Under the pieces are notes generated by a model. The model saw nothing but the letters and a program-made list of their open reading frames with translations, ran no database searches and was not told where the DNA came from. Shown piece by piece: positions 7,790-15,499 of a DNA stretch of 64,000 nt. The position numbers were made by a program, and so were the translations under genes. How positions within the stretch are numbered: the first letter of the stretch is position 1; each line of letters begins with the position of its first letter. Source of the stretch: Vibrio gazogenes (GTDB lineage: Bacteria > Pseudomonadota > Gammaproteobacteria > Enterobacterales > Vibrionaceae); assembly GCF_002196515.1 (NCBI RefSeq), contig NZ_CP018835.1:806001-870000 (forward strand), written 5' to 3'.

Positions 7790-9202
7790 TCAGGATGAAG
7801 CGGAACGTGTTTTCATCACTTGCCCGGCACGCCACCAGCGCAATGCATCAATGACCACAAAACACAGCAGGCTTACACCCATCACTGGCAGCGCCAGCCC
7901 CAGCGACACCGCAATGATGACCGCGAGCACCCGATATAACATCGGCATCACCAGCCAGGTTTGCAATAATGTCTGTGCCGGAGAGCCCGCCGCAGGACGT
8001 CGCTTCCACCATATGCGATAGCCCCAAACCACCATCATACATAGCGTCAGGCCAAATCCAGCAAGTAGTAACTGATTCGGTAAACCAAACAGAACCCCCA
8101 TGTGGGCATCAATCCCCCAGCGAATCAATTTTGCAATCAGCGGGAAATGCTCGAAATCAGCGCGGCTGGTGACGACCATATTGTGGGCATCAACAGCAAC
8201 ACTATCGACCTGTGTCGGCCAGGCGCGGTCGATTTCACGCACAAACCACGCTTTATCGGGTGTCTTTGCCGGCACAATTTCTAGTTTCGCAGCATCAATA
8301 CCAGCCTGTCTTGCCGCCATAAGGACACCATCAAATTGCCCATCCTGCGCATGATTGATGCCATGGGTATCTTGTGGTTTGGCGTGGTGTTCGGCATGGG
8401 CATCATGACTAGCGGACATACCAGACATCGATGTCTTATGTCCGGGTAAATCTCTGGATACGGAAGGCGTCACCCAGCCAATCGCCTGACGCCACTCAGC
8501 AATATGACTACCGGCCCACTTCGACCAGGTTAACCCCGTCGCTGAGATAAAAAACAACCCCAGAACAATGATTAAACCGGCCTGAACATGACGACGGCGG
8601 TGTTTAACATAAGTATTACGATTGTTACCCCGCTGCCGGATCCGCTTTTGCCGGCGTCTGGTCGTCCACCATAAAATCAAACCACCAATAGCCGCGACCC
8701 ACAACCAAGACGCAGCTAACTCACTGTAGACGCGTCCCCATTGCCCTAACATCAAATTTTGATGCAGATAATCCAGTTTGATACGCAGTGGCAAAATCCC
8801 GCTGGTACCATAACTTGCCAGTTTGCCCCGAACCTCTAATGTGACGGGATCGACAAACACAGTCTGAGATTCATAACCATACAAATCCGGGTCAATAAAC
8901 ATGACCCGTGTGGTATATCCCTCTCCTATCGAAGGACGGACTGCTTTGAGTTTTAAATCATGCGGTAGGCTTTCCCGCGCTGCGCGGATCTGCGCCGCCA
9001 GTGTATGAAACTCCCCCTGATTCGGGGTCGTGAGCTCATGATGATATAACCGCTGCTCAATTTGAGGCGTCAGTACATAAAGCGTCCCTGTCAGGGCTGC
9101 AATAAAAATAAAAGGACCGACAAAAATCCCCACATAAAAGTGAAGCCGCGCAATAAAAGCCAGCAACAGAGTTGCCGGTGATTGTGAAGACTGAACATTC
9201 AT
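7790..9202 (-). CDS. PepSY-associated transmembrane protein (iron/siderophore-linked)
   Basis: This 470-residue inner-membrane protein starts with a long helix (ARLHFYVGIFVGPFIFIAALTGTLYVL), then PepSY-like periplasmic regions, further helices around 170-200 and 225-245, and a C-terminal helix group from about 365. A His-rich stretch (HDAHAEHHAKPQDTHG) sits in the second periplasmic part. Members of this family are typically found with TonB-dependent iron or siderophore uptake genes and some act as ferric-siderophore reductases. The ATG at 9202 is preferred because GAGAAT lies upstream and the helix then starts near residue 17. It probably forms a unit with the DUF2946 gene upstream, whose promoter region carries Fur-like boxes. 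Confidence 0.85.
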   Translation of the reverse strand: MNVQSSQSPATLLLAFIARLHFYVGIFVGPFIFIAALTGTLYVLTPQIEQRLYHHELTTPNQGEFHTLAAQIRAARESLPHDLKLKAVRPSIGEGYTTRVMFIDPDLYGYESQTVFVDPVTLEVRGKLASYGTSGILPLRIKLDYLHQNLMLGQWGRVYSELAASWLWVAAIGGLILWWTTRRRQKRIRQRGNNRNTYVKHRRRHVQAGLIIVLGLFFISATGLTWSKWAGSHIAEWRQAIGWVTPSVSRDLPGHKTSMSGMSASHDAHAEHHAKPQDTHGINHAQDGQFDGVLMAARQAGIDAAKLEIVPAKTPDKAWFVREIDRAWPTQVDSVAVDAHNMVVTSRADFEHFPLIAKLIRWGIDAHMGVLFGLPNQLLLAGFGLTLCMMVVWGYRIWWKRRPAAGSPAQTLLQTWLVMPMLYRVLAVIIAVSLGLALPVMGVSLLCFVVIDALRWWRAGQVMKTRSASS

Positions 9203-9298
9203 TTCTAATTCTCTTTGCCGGGACGCAGCACAACCACAATCCCGGTGATTTTTAAGTATCACGACAATCTCCCTGAACCATCCAGATTCAGGGCTGTA

Positions 9299-9790
9299 TC
9301 AATGTTGATAAATCGAGGAAAGCAAAGTCATCGGTGGGGCTCGGGGAAGCTGTTTTTTACGCCATTCGGTACGGATTAAGAACGGTTGAATCGTCACACG
9401 AATCCACGTCAATACAGCGCGGTGAGACGCTAACTGTAGTGGCGAATACGTCATCGCACTCATATGGAATAACAAAGAACAGTAGCCACACCAAGCATGA
9501 TGCAATGCGTGAGCATCTTGGTGGTTCATTGCTGGGTGTGTCGTGGGATGTTCGGTGGATTGACGATTCAGGTGATGATGCGCTGACTTGTGCATCATCA
9601 TGGTTTGAGAAGCAACCGCTGTTTGAGAATGAACACCGGCTTGAGACATCACCATCGTCTGGGAGACTAACGGTGCCATATAAATCATCAACATAGCGAA
9701 TAGCCCACACCACGCCATAGACCGTTGCCACTTGAGCTTCAGCCATGAACGGTATGTGAAACGACGATGAGTACGAATGCTATTGAACAC
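9299..9790 (-). CDS. DUF2946 family protein (His/Met-rich, probably metal-linked)
   Basis: This 163-residue protein starts at GTG (9790). An N-terminal hydrophobic helix near residues 26-43 (AWCGLFAMLMIYMAPLV) could be a membrane anchor or uncleaved signal. A Met/His-rich middle (QTMMMHKSAHHH) is followed by HHAWCGYCSLLFH and a proline-rich end (PRAPP), which together are the DUF2946 pattern. Family function is not established, but these genes sit beside copper or iron transport genes and the CxxC plus His residues suggest metal binding. No good ribosome site precedes the GTG. It lies 96 bp upstream of the PepSY membrane-protein gene in the same direction. Confidence 0.72.
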   Translation of the reverse strand: MFNSIRTHRRFTYRSWLKLKWQRSMAWCGLFAMLMIYMAPLVSQTMVMSQAGVHSQTAVASQTMMMHKSAHHHLNRQSTEHPTTHPAMNHQDAHALHHAWCGYCSLLFHMSAMTYSPLQLASHRAVLTWIRVTIQPFLIRTEWRKKQLPRAPPMTLLSSIYQH

Positions 9791-9827
9791 GATAATGATG
9801 ACGATTCATAAATGAGAATGAATAACG
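9791..9827 (-). promoter_or_regulatory. Two Fur-box-like sequences upstream of the DUF2946/PepSY unit
   Basis: GATAATGATGACGATTCAT at 9791-9809 matches the 19-bp Fur consensus at 13 of 19 positions, including the whole first nine. A second 7-1-7-type match (TGAGAATGAATAACG, 9813-9827) agrees at 11 of 15. Adjacent boxes are common at iron-repressed promoters and fit the PepSY gene context. The first box abuts the GTG start, which is unusually close. Confidence 0.55.
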
Positions 9828-10350
9828 GTTCGGTATCTTAACATTACTGTCAGAAAAAAATAGCACCCAAAACTATCGGTCAGATGATGAACATCACACT
9901 CGAATCACCGTCCGTTTCGAGCGTGTTTACCCCACCCGCTGACGATGATTTGGGGGATAGTGTCTGTTTTTCTAGGGCTTCGCCGGATCAGTCTCATAAC
10001 GAGATGCTTGCAACCGTTGTCGGAGTATAAGTGGGAGTGCCTGTGATGCTGTCGCGGGGTTGATTCAACCGGATTTGATCCAGACAAATTTGAATGAAGA
10101 GACAATTTGAATAAATATGAAACAAAGACCACAATGTTAGAGTACGTATTCTAAATTCAAGGTTTGTCCGCAACACACTGCCGTCATTGGGGGGAACGTT
10201 CAAAGAACGACAATTGACTGGCAGTGGTTGCGGACAATATTTTAACTGATATGCATTAAAACATCATGCTTATATGGTCGTGCTGAAGCCCGGAGGTCAG
10301 TCCTGAGGCGCTTTTCAGTGAGTTAAACCTCAATCCAGCACACATAAAAA
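9828..10350. other. Long non-coding gap
   Basis: About 520 bp without a credible gene lie between the DUF2946 promoter and the esterase stop. The outstanding element is the 74-bp inverted repeat at 10164-10237. Short reading frames on the minus strand (9905-10132 and 9994-10203) have no family resemblance or ribosome site and overlap each other. Confidence 0.6.
10164..10237. repeat. 74-bp near-perfect inverted repeat
   Basis: The arms at 10164-10186 and 10215-10237 are complementary. There is an 11-bp outer stem (TTGTCCGCAAC), a 7-bp middle stem (CACTGCC) and a 4-bp inner stem (GTCA), with one single-base bulge on each side. The 28-nt loop contains a further CGTTC-AAA-GAACG hairpin (10197-10209). 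No T-run follows on either strand and no target duplication is obvious. It could be a miniature mobile element, a structured RNA or a protein-binding palindrome. Confidence 0.8.
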
Positions 10351-12033
10351 TCACTCTGCCCATAAAGTGGGACTACCAAAGTGCTCATCAAGTTCCCGAC
10401 TGAACCAACGACCGTTTAGCACATGCTGCAACAAATAGACTTTACTCTCTTGGCTAATGGTATGGTCATCTTCAATCATAGCGATGACATCTTTGACCGT
10501 GAAAGTCGGTTCACTTCGATAAGCAATGGCTATATCGTGGTTCGCATTCATCATGTAAACGGTTTGTCCTTGATCTTCACGCTTCAGATTCCACGGGTTC
10601 CATCGCGTCGCGTCGGAAAAACTCGTATGGCCGGTGCGGATGAATGCCTTCAGATGGCGCTTAAACAACGCACCTAAAGCTTTCGCCCCCGGAGAATCAA
10701 ATGCTTTGCCTAAATAAGGCTTACGAAAGTGATCATCCAGCAGCGGCAAGAAAACGCCGTGAAATGCTCCCAGATGTTTCATTTGAGGGCCAACCACCGT
10801 CGGATCCGAGCCGTAGTCAAACTCACCCGCATAAATCGGAGCCCGGAAATGTGCCGCCATTTTCTGTGCCGATTCAGCAACATTAAATGACCGATACAAC
10901 ATACCGCCATATCGATAGACAAACCCATATTCATTGACCAGTTTCGGGTCTGTCGTCCAACCTTCTTTCTGGCGGAAATAGGGATCGCCTAACGCAAAGA
11001 AAGAGAACTCATCATGCCCCGTCAGCATCATAGTCGGAACTTCGTTATAGCGATGCGTTGCAAACCCCTCTTGTGGTAACACCGTGCCATCCCGATAGAG
11101 ATGCGGGAAGACACTCATCCGAATCGCTGCGTTTTGCATCAAACGGGCAATCCGATCCGCCGGAAGTTCCAGCAAATATTTTTTAACTGTCGGTGTCGAT
11201 TGCGCTAACCACGCTTCGGCAGATTGCTGATCCGGCTGAATCCCGTCTTCGACCACCAACGGCGCAAACGCACGACGAAAAACTTTCTGACTTGCTTCTA
11301 CCGGCGATGTCGTCATCCCACCGCTAAATACAATCGCATGTTCGAACTTGCCGGCAAACAGCGGAGAAATCAGCATCGCCATCACATCGCGCCCACCGGC
11401 TGAAAATCCGGAGACCGTGATATTATCTGCCTGCCCGCCAAACTGACTGATATGATTGCGTATCCAGTCCAGCGCCCGCGCCTGATCAAGCAAGGTAAAA
11501 TTACCGGAAGCCTGAACAGCATCATCGGATTTCAGCACCGTGAGCGGATTAAAACCAAGCGCCCCCAGACGGTAATTCAAAGTGACAATCACAGCATTGA
11601 TATCGACGGCCAATTGACTCGGGTCGAACTCATCAGCCCGACCACCTTGATTGTTGCCCCCATGAATATAGAGCAGAACCGGCAGCGTTTGCTGGGTATT
11701 CGGGCGATAGATGTTCAGATTCAGACAATCTTCATCACCAATCACCTCCCCAGATGAGAGCTGAGGACAAAGATTGCCTTGCTGATTGGCCTGAAAACGT
11801 TCATGACTGGCCTTGGGTGGCTGAGGCAGTTGCCAACGTAATGCGCCAACCGGTGCCTGAGCATAAGGAATCCCCAGCCAGTGATTGGTGCCGGAATTTG
11901 AGTCTGTGACGCCGGTTATTACGCCCTGCTTTAATGTCACTTGTTCGGTGTAAGCGAAGGCAGAAGATGTCCCGCCTAATGCCAGTGATAGAGAGAGTAA
12001 AAACGTTGATAATTTACCAATAGATTGATTCAT
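10351..12033 (-). CDS. Secreted type-B carboxylesterase
   Basis: This 560-residue alpha/beta-hydrolase has a signal peptide (hydrophobic core LSTFLLSLSLALGG, cleavage probably after SAFA). Family markers are WLGIPYAQAPVGALRW, EDCLNLNIYRP, the oxyanion segment YIHGGNNQGG, and the nucleophile elbow GFSAGG with the catalytic Ser. The usual elbow is GESAGA; here Phe replaces the Glu. The charge-relay Glu and His lie in the C-terminal half and were not assigned with certainty. The ATG at 12033 has GGAAGG six bases upstream; an ATG five codons earlier overlaps that site. The enzyme should hydrolyse carboxylic esters outside the cytoplasm; its substrate is unknown. It is transcribed alone. Confidence 0.9.
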   Translation of the reverse strand: MNQSIGKLSTFLLSLSLALGGTSSAFAYTEQVTLKQGVITGVTDSNSGTNHWLGIPYAQAPVGALRWQLPQPPKASHERFQANQQGNLCPQLSSGEVIGDEDCLNLNIYRPNTQQTLPVLLYIHGGNNQGGRADEFDPSQLAVDINAVIVTLNYRLGALGFNPLTVLKSDDAVQASGNFTLLDQARALDWIRNHISQFGGQADNITVSGFSAGGRDVMAMLISPLFAGKFEHAIVFSGGMTTSPVEASQKVFRRAFAPLVVEDGIQPDQQSAEAWLAQSTPTVKKYLLELPADRIARLMQNAAIRMSVFPHLYRDGTVLPQEGFATHRYNEVPTMMLTGHDEFSFFALGDPYFRQKEGWTTDPKLVNEYGFVYRYGGMLYRSFNVAESAQKMAAHFRAPIYAGEFDYGSDPTVVGPQMKHLGAFHGVFLPLLDDHFRKPYLGKAFDSPGAKALGALFKRHLKAFIRTGHTSFSDATRWNPWNLKREDQGQTVYMMNANHDIAIAYRSEPTFTVKDVIAMIEDDHTISQESKVYLLQHVLNGRWFSRELDEHFGSPTLWAE

Positions 12034-12086
12034 AGCATACCTTCCCATCCAATGGTGATCGCGGTCAGTTGAGTTCAGCGATGATG

Positions 12087-12138
12087 ATGTTCAAACCACA
12101 TATTCAAAACAAATGTTCAAAACAGATGTTCAAAACAA
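12087..12138. repeat. Four head-to-tail 13-bp repeats
   Basis: The unit ATGTTCAAAACAA occurs four times in exact 13-bp register (12087-12099, 12100-12112, 12113-12125, 12126-12138). Copies 3 and 4 are almost identical and copies 1 and 2 are slightly diverged. The array starts 53 bp upstream of the esterase ATG on its promoter side and runs into the rlmF terminator. Confidence 0.85.
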
Positions 12139-12178
12139 AAAAACCGGCCGGCTTCAATCAGGAAGCTATGCCGGTTTT
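12132..12178 (-). terminator. Rho-independent terminator of rlmF
   Basis: The stem AAAACCGGC (12140-12148) with GCCGGTTTT (12170-12178) encloses a smaller GCTT/AAGC stem. Read on the minus strand it is followed by TTTTTTTGTTTTG. It lies about 160 bp beyond the rlmF stop and upstream of the esterase gene. Confidence 0.75.
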
Positions 12179-12341
12179 GCCTTCAGGAAAAAACGCTGAA
12201 GTGACAATCCAATAAGACCCAACGACAATAATATAAATAGCAGATGCCGTCTATTTGTCAGCGCATAATTTTACACAGCGTATTTGAGAGTCAATCAATT
12301 CAATCAGGCCAGACATACAGACTTTGATTTGAATATTTATT

Positions 12342-13403
12342 CTACCCCTCTACCAGCCACTGTTGACGCTGCGATGCAGTCATAAATGTCCAGGCGATAA
12401 AACGGCTACGCTTCTGTCCTTGGCTCATTTCAACGATTTGGATCTCCTGCACACCGACCTTTTGCAGTTGTTTCTGCATCCAACGTACATTCTCTTTCTT
12501 GGAGATCAGCGTGGTAAACCAGAGGACCTGCCCGGCAAACTCGCGACTTTCCAGTGCCATATTTTTAATAAAAGTCGCTTCACCACCGGGACACCAGAGC
12601 TCAGCATTTTGTCCGCCGAAGTTCAGTGTCGGCTTCGGCTGTTGCTGGTTCTGGTTCTGGTTCTGGTTCTGGTTACGCCCGGCATGACCACGTTTCATCC
12701 GGTTGGCATTCAGGTTATTCAGTTTTCTCTGAGAGCCCTGTAAAGCAGCTTGCAATGACTGATGAAATGGCGGATTGCAGGTGGTGAGGTGATAACGCTC
12801 ACCCGGTTGAATAATGCCTTTGAATAAACAGCGACTGTCTTGCTGGAGCCGACATTCAACCCGCCCCTGAAGCACTGGATTACTTGCCGCGATTCGGTTG
12901 GCACTCTTGATTGAGACCGGATCAATATCACTGGCAGTATAATGCCAGCCATAGTCACAAGCACCGATGATTGGGTAGATACAATTCGCACCGACGCCAA
13001 TATCCAGAGCCTTGACCTGAGCCAACACCAAATCCGGCTCATGGTCCAGCAGATCGGCGGCACGATGAATATAATCCGCTCGCCCGGGTATTGGCGGGCA
13101 GAGATAGCCCTGCGGAATATCCCATGTCGTTATCTGATAATATCGGCTTAACAGCGCTTGATTCAGCAGCTTCACGGCCAGCGGATCAGAAAAATTGATC
13201 GTCGGTTCACCATTCGGATTCTTCACAACATGCTTTTTCAGATCAGGTAACACGTTGATCAATTCAACAAAATTGTAGCGCCCCTGATGTTTATTGCGTG
13301 GGTGTAGCCCTTTCGGAGCCGCCACTTTTTTCACACTAACATCAGATGATGATTTCGCAGACACCGATGATTTAGACTTGGTCGGCTTTCTTTTTTGGCT
13401 CAT
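12342..13403 (-). CDS. rlmF: 23S rRNA (adenine-1618-N6)-methyltransferase RlmF
   Basis: This 353-residue SAM-dependent rRNA methyltransferase has a basic Lys/Ser-rich N-terminal tail, the [11 protein letters not shown] segment, the SAM-binding loop [15 protein letters not shown] and the catalytic NPPF motif ([10 protein letters not shown]). It methylates A1618 of 23S rRNA. A low-complexity stretch of alternating Asn-Gln ([12 protein letters not shown]) interrupts the region between the NPPF motif and [16 protein letters not shown]. coli RlmF (about 308 residues) has no such insert as far as I recall. The start at 13403 fits the family better than the longer frame to 13508, though the ribosome site is weak. 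Confidence 0.93.
   Translation of the reverse strand: MSQKRKPTKSKSSVSAKSSSDVSVKKVAAPKGLHPRNKHQGRYNFVELINVLPDLKKHVVKNPNGEPTINFSDPLAVKLLNQALLSRYYQITTWDIPQGYLCPPIPGRADYIHRAADLLDHEPDLVLAQVKALDIGVGANCIYPIIGACDYGWHYTASDIDPVSIKSANRIAASNPVLQGRVECRLQQDSRCLFKGIIQPGERYHLTTCNPPFHQSLQAALQGSQRKLNNLNANRMKRGHAGRNQNQNQNQNQQQPKPTLNFGGQNAELWCPGGEATFIKNMALESREFAGQVLWFTTLISKKENVRWMQKQLQKVGVQEIQIVEMSQGQKRSRFIAWTFMTASQRQQWLVEG
12645..12674. repeat. Hexanucleotide microsatellite inside rlmF
   Basis: Five exact copies of CTGGTT (plus strand) encode the alternating Gln-Asn stretch of RlmF on the minus strand. Because the unit is six bases, gain or loss of copies changes protein length but not frame. Confidence 0.85.
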
Positions 13404-13653
13404 GTGACTCGTATTCGTTGGAAAAACGCGCCATTGTCCCCTTTTTTCGCCGCTGTTTCCAGAGTCATACGACGCACCGGACAGGATAGCCCCCTTTCTG
13501 TACGACATCGGACTGAATCGCTGCCGAACCGCACCGACAGCGCCTGTTTACCTAAAATAATCATTGCTCCCATTGAACCGTTGACCGCCAGTTGATCATC
13601 CGCCCGTGCACAGTCGACATCAACCGAAACAGTTGTAGAAAACCGCTGAATCT

Positions 13654-13686
13654 CTTAAGCCGTTCTTAAGTTTGCAGACACATAAT
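13654..13686 (+). promoter_or_regulatory. PmrA/QseB-type direct repeat and -10 box
   Basis: CTTAAG at 13654-13659 and CTTAAG at 13665-13670 are separated by exactly 5 bp, matching the box used by PmrA/QseB/CarR-type OmpR-family regulators. A -10-like CATAAT lies at 13681-13686, placing the second half-site at the -35 position as in activated promoters of this class. The downstream unit encodes PepSY and cytochrome b561 proteins. Confidence 0.6.
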
Positions 13687-13733
13687 CAGCCCTGTGAAAG
13701 ACACCACCCAATCGTGATGCAACAGGAGCATAA

Positions 13734-14021
13734 ATGATGTCAAAAACAACGTTGAACCGTCTGGCTATTTTACTCACAACCGTGACCGCTTCTTCTCTGG
13801 CTTTTGCTGACCCGCACTGTACCCACCAGCCAGAGTCAGCATGGATACCTTTCGAAACAGCCAAAGCGCAGGTTGTTGAAATGGGATATCAGATTAAGAA
13901 ATTTAAGAAAACCCATACCGGCTGTTATGAACTGTACGGCTATGACCCCCACAAAAACCGAGTTGAGATTTACTACAATCCGGTTGATATGCAGGTCGTA
14001 AAAGAGGAAAAAGATGACTAA
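13734..14021 (+). CDS. Small periplasmic PepSY-domain protein
   Basis: This 95-residue protein has a signal peptide (about 25 residues, ending SLAFA) and one PepSY domain (WIPFETAKAQVVEMGYQIKKFKKTHTG, then YELYGYDPHKNRVEIYYNP). Two cysteines remain after cleavage. The ATG at 13734 has CAGGAG six bases upstream. The stop overlaps the start of the cytochrome b561 gene by 8 bp, so the two are translationally coupled. Such pairs are often controlled by two-component systems and may work in periplasmic redox or metal reduction; the exact role is unknown. Confidence 0.85.
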   Translation: MMSKTTLNRLAILLTTVTASSLAFADPHCTHQPESAWIPFETAKAQVVEMGYQIKKFKKTHTGCYELYGYDPHKNRVEIYYNPVDMQVVKEEKDD

Positions 14022-14532
14022 ACAAGACTTTATCTGGGATGTAGTCGTCCGGATCACACACTGGACAACGGCAGCACTGTTTCTATCGAATTATTTTCTG
14101 ACCGAGGAAGGCAGTCCGTTACACCAGTGGGTTGGCTATACCGTCATTGCCGTGATCTGTATCCGTTTGCTATGGGGGCTGATAGCCCGTTCTCCGGCGC
14201 GCTTATCGGCGTTCAAGCCCTCTGTACCACAGGCACTGGAACATCTGAAAGAGGTGTTGGTCACCAAAGAGGACCAACATGTCGGCCATAATCCAGCCGG
14301 TGCGATCATGATCTGGCTGATGTGGTTGCTCATTCTGAGTACAGCCATCACGGGATGGTTATCTGAAACCGACTGGTTCTGGGGAGAAGACTGGATGATT
14401 GAAATCCATGAATTTTTTGCCAATGCCACAATGGGGGCGGTCACCATTCACGTTTGTGCCATTATCCTGATGAGTAAGCTGACGCAATTTGCTTATGTCA
14501 GAACCATGTTGTGGCGCCATAAAGACCAATAA
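14014..14532 (+). CDS. Cytochrome b561-type membrane protein
   Basis: This 172-residue protein has four predicted membrane helices. Histidines suited to bis-His b-type heme ligation sit in ITHW (helix 1), LHQW (helix 2), GHNP and IHVCA (helix 4). It belongs to the bacterial cytochrome b561 / Ni-Fe hydrogenase b-subunit-like group. It should move electrons across or along the inner membrane, plausibly from quinol to a periplasmic acceptor working with the PepSY protein encoded just upstream. Start and stop are clear from the ATGACTAA overlap with the preceding gene. Confidence 0.9.
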   Translation: MTKQDFIWDVVVRITHWTTAALFLSNYFLTEEGSPLHQWVGYTVIAVICIRLLWGLIARSPARLSAFKPSVPQALEHLKEVLVTKEDQHVGHNPAGAIMIWLMWLLILSTAITGWLSETDWFWGEDWMIEIHEFFANATMGAVTIHVCAIILMSKLTQFAYVRTMLWRHKDQ

Positions 14533-14543
14533 ACGCTCGTTCA

Positions 14544-14567
14544 AAGCCCCTTCATTTTCAGGGGCTT
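14544..14567 (+). terminator. Hairpin after the cytochrome b561 gene
   Basis: The stem AAGCCCCT (14544-14551) with AGGGGCTT (14560-14567) lies 12 bp after the stop. The following T content is low, so it may be a weak terminator. Confidence 0.5.
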
Positions 14568-14743
14568 CACTAATCTTGATAAGCACGTCTTCACTATCGT
14601 TCTCGATGTCGCAACGTAGCCCCCATCACCGACTCATCTCACCAAAACCTGACTTCAAGTCATCCCCACTTACCGTTATGATACGCACAGGAATACTATG
14701 ATTGACCCGTTTCACCCAATCCCACCTTAACCAAGGAGTCTTC

Positions 14744-15412
14744 GTGTCCACTGAATTTCATTTTCGCGCTTGCCTGTTCGATTTAGACGGTACTCTGATT
14801 GATTCAATTGCTGCCGTCAATCGTGCCTGGACTGTGTTTGCCACACGCCAGTCACTCGACCCTGCATACATTCTGCATCATATTCACGGACGTCCTGCCA
14901 GCGAGTCAGTGGCTGAATTTATGGCGGGTCAATCCCAAACTGAGATTGAACGGGAAATTGCCTGGTTAAAAGACGCTGAATCGCAAGATACCGCGGGGAT
15001 CGTCCCGATTACAGGCGCCATTGATTTTCTGCATCAGTTGAATCACCTCAACGTACCATGGGCAATCGTGACGTCCGGTAATGAATCGGTGGCGCATGCT
15101 AGAATCAAAGCAGCCAAGATTCCCAAACCAGATGTCGTCATTACCGCTGATCAAATTACCCGCGGAAAACCCGACCCTGAACCTTACCAACTCGGTGCGC
15201 AGGCTCTCGGTTTTACAGCAGATCAGTGTCTGGTATTTGAAGATGCTGTCGCGGGGGTACAGTCCGGGCTAGCTGCCGGATGTCCGGTCATCGGTCTGTT
15301 AACACAGGTACAAGATGCGCAAGCATTACTGGGCGTGAGCACCATATCAGACTACACCTCACTGACATTGGAACCAGATACCGAAGGCTTTAAGCTGCAT
15401 ATGCCGTTGTAA
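14744..15412 (+). CDS. HAD-superfamily sugar phosphatase (YfbT/HxpA-like)
   Basis: This 222-residue HAD subfamily IA phosphatase has motif I in LFDLDGTLIDS (nucleophile and acid Asp), motif II in IVTSG, Lys in RGKPDP, and motif IV in VFEDAVAGVQSGLAAG. It resembles E. coli YfbT over its length (HIHGRPASES, WAIVTSGN, LGAQALGF), an enzyme acting on hexitol and sugar phosphates. The GTG at 14744 is chosen because AAGGAG lies five bases upstream; a longer frame from TTG 14702 has no ribosome site. It is a monocistronic gene followed by a clear terminator. Confidence 0.9.
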   Translation: MSTEFHFRACLFDLDGTLIDSIAAVNRAWTVFATRQSLDPAYILHHIHGRPASESVAEFMAGQSQTEIEREIAWLKDAESQDTAGIVPITGAIDFLHQLNHLNVPWAIVTSGNESVAHARIKAAKIPKPDVVITADQITRGKPDPEPYQLGAQALGFTADQCLVFEDAVAGVQSGLAAGCPVIGLLTQVQDAQALLGVSTISDYTSLTLEPDTEGFKLHMPL

Positions 15413-15444
15413 TCACGGCTGCAAGCCGAATGAATCACCGATTC

Positions 15445-15476
15445 ATGGCAAGTCAATTGGACTTGCCATCATTTTT
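15445..15476 (+). terminator. Rho-independent terminator after the HAD phosphatase gene
   Basis: A 10-bp perfect stem (ATGGCAAGTC, 15445-15454, with its complement at 15460-15469) has a 5-nt loop and is followed by CATTTTT. Confidence 0.8.
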
Positions 15477-15499
15477 GGCTCTCCCGAAGGGCGAGTTCA

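Noticed and set aside
9791..9809. Short nine-codon leader peptide overlapping the DUF2946 start
   Set aside because: No ribosome site; the ATG arises by chance within the Fur-like box.
9905..10132. Minus-strand reading frame of 75 codons in the gap before the esterase
   Set aside because: No ribosome site, no recognisable family, overlaps another short frame; composition looks non-coding.
10164..10237. Integron attC/VCR site or CRISPR repeat
   Set aside because: The arms lack the attC core sites and VCR sequence that I remember, there is no integrase or cassette, and only one copy is seen.
12087..12138. CRISPR array
   Set aside because: Units are contiguous 13-mers without spacers and no cas genes are near.
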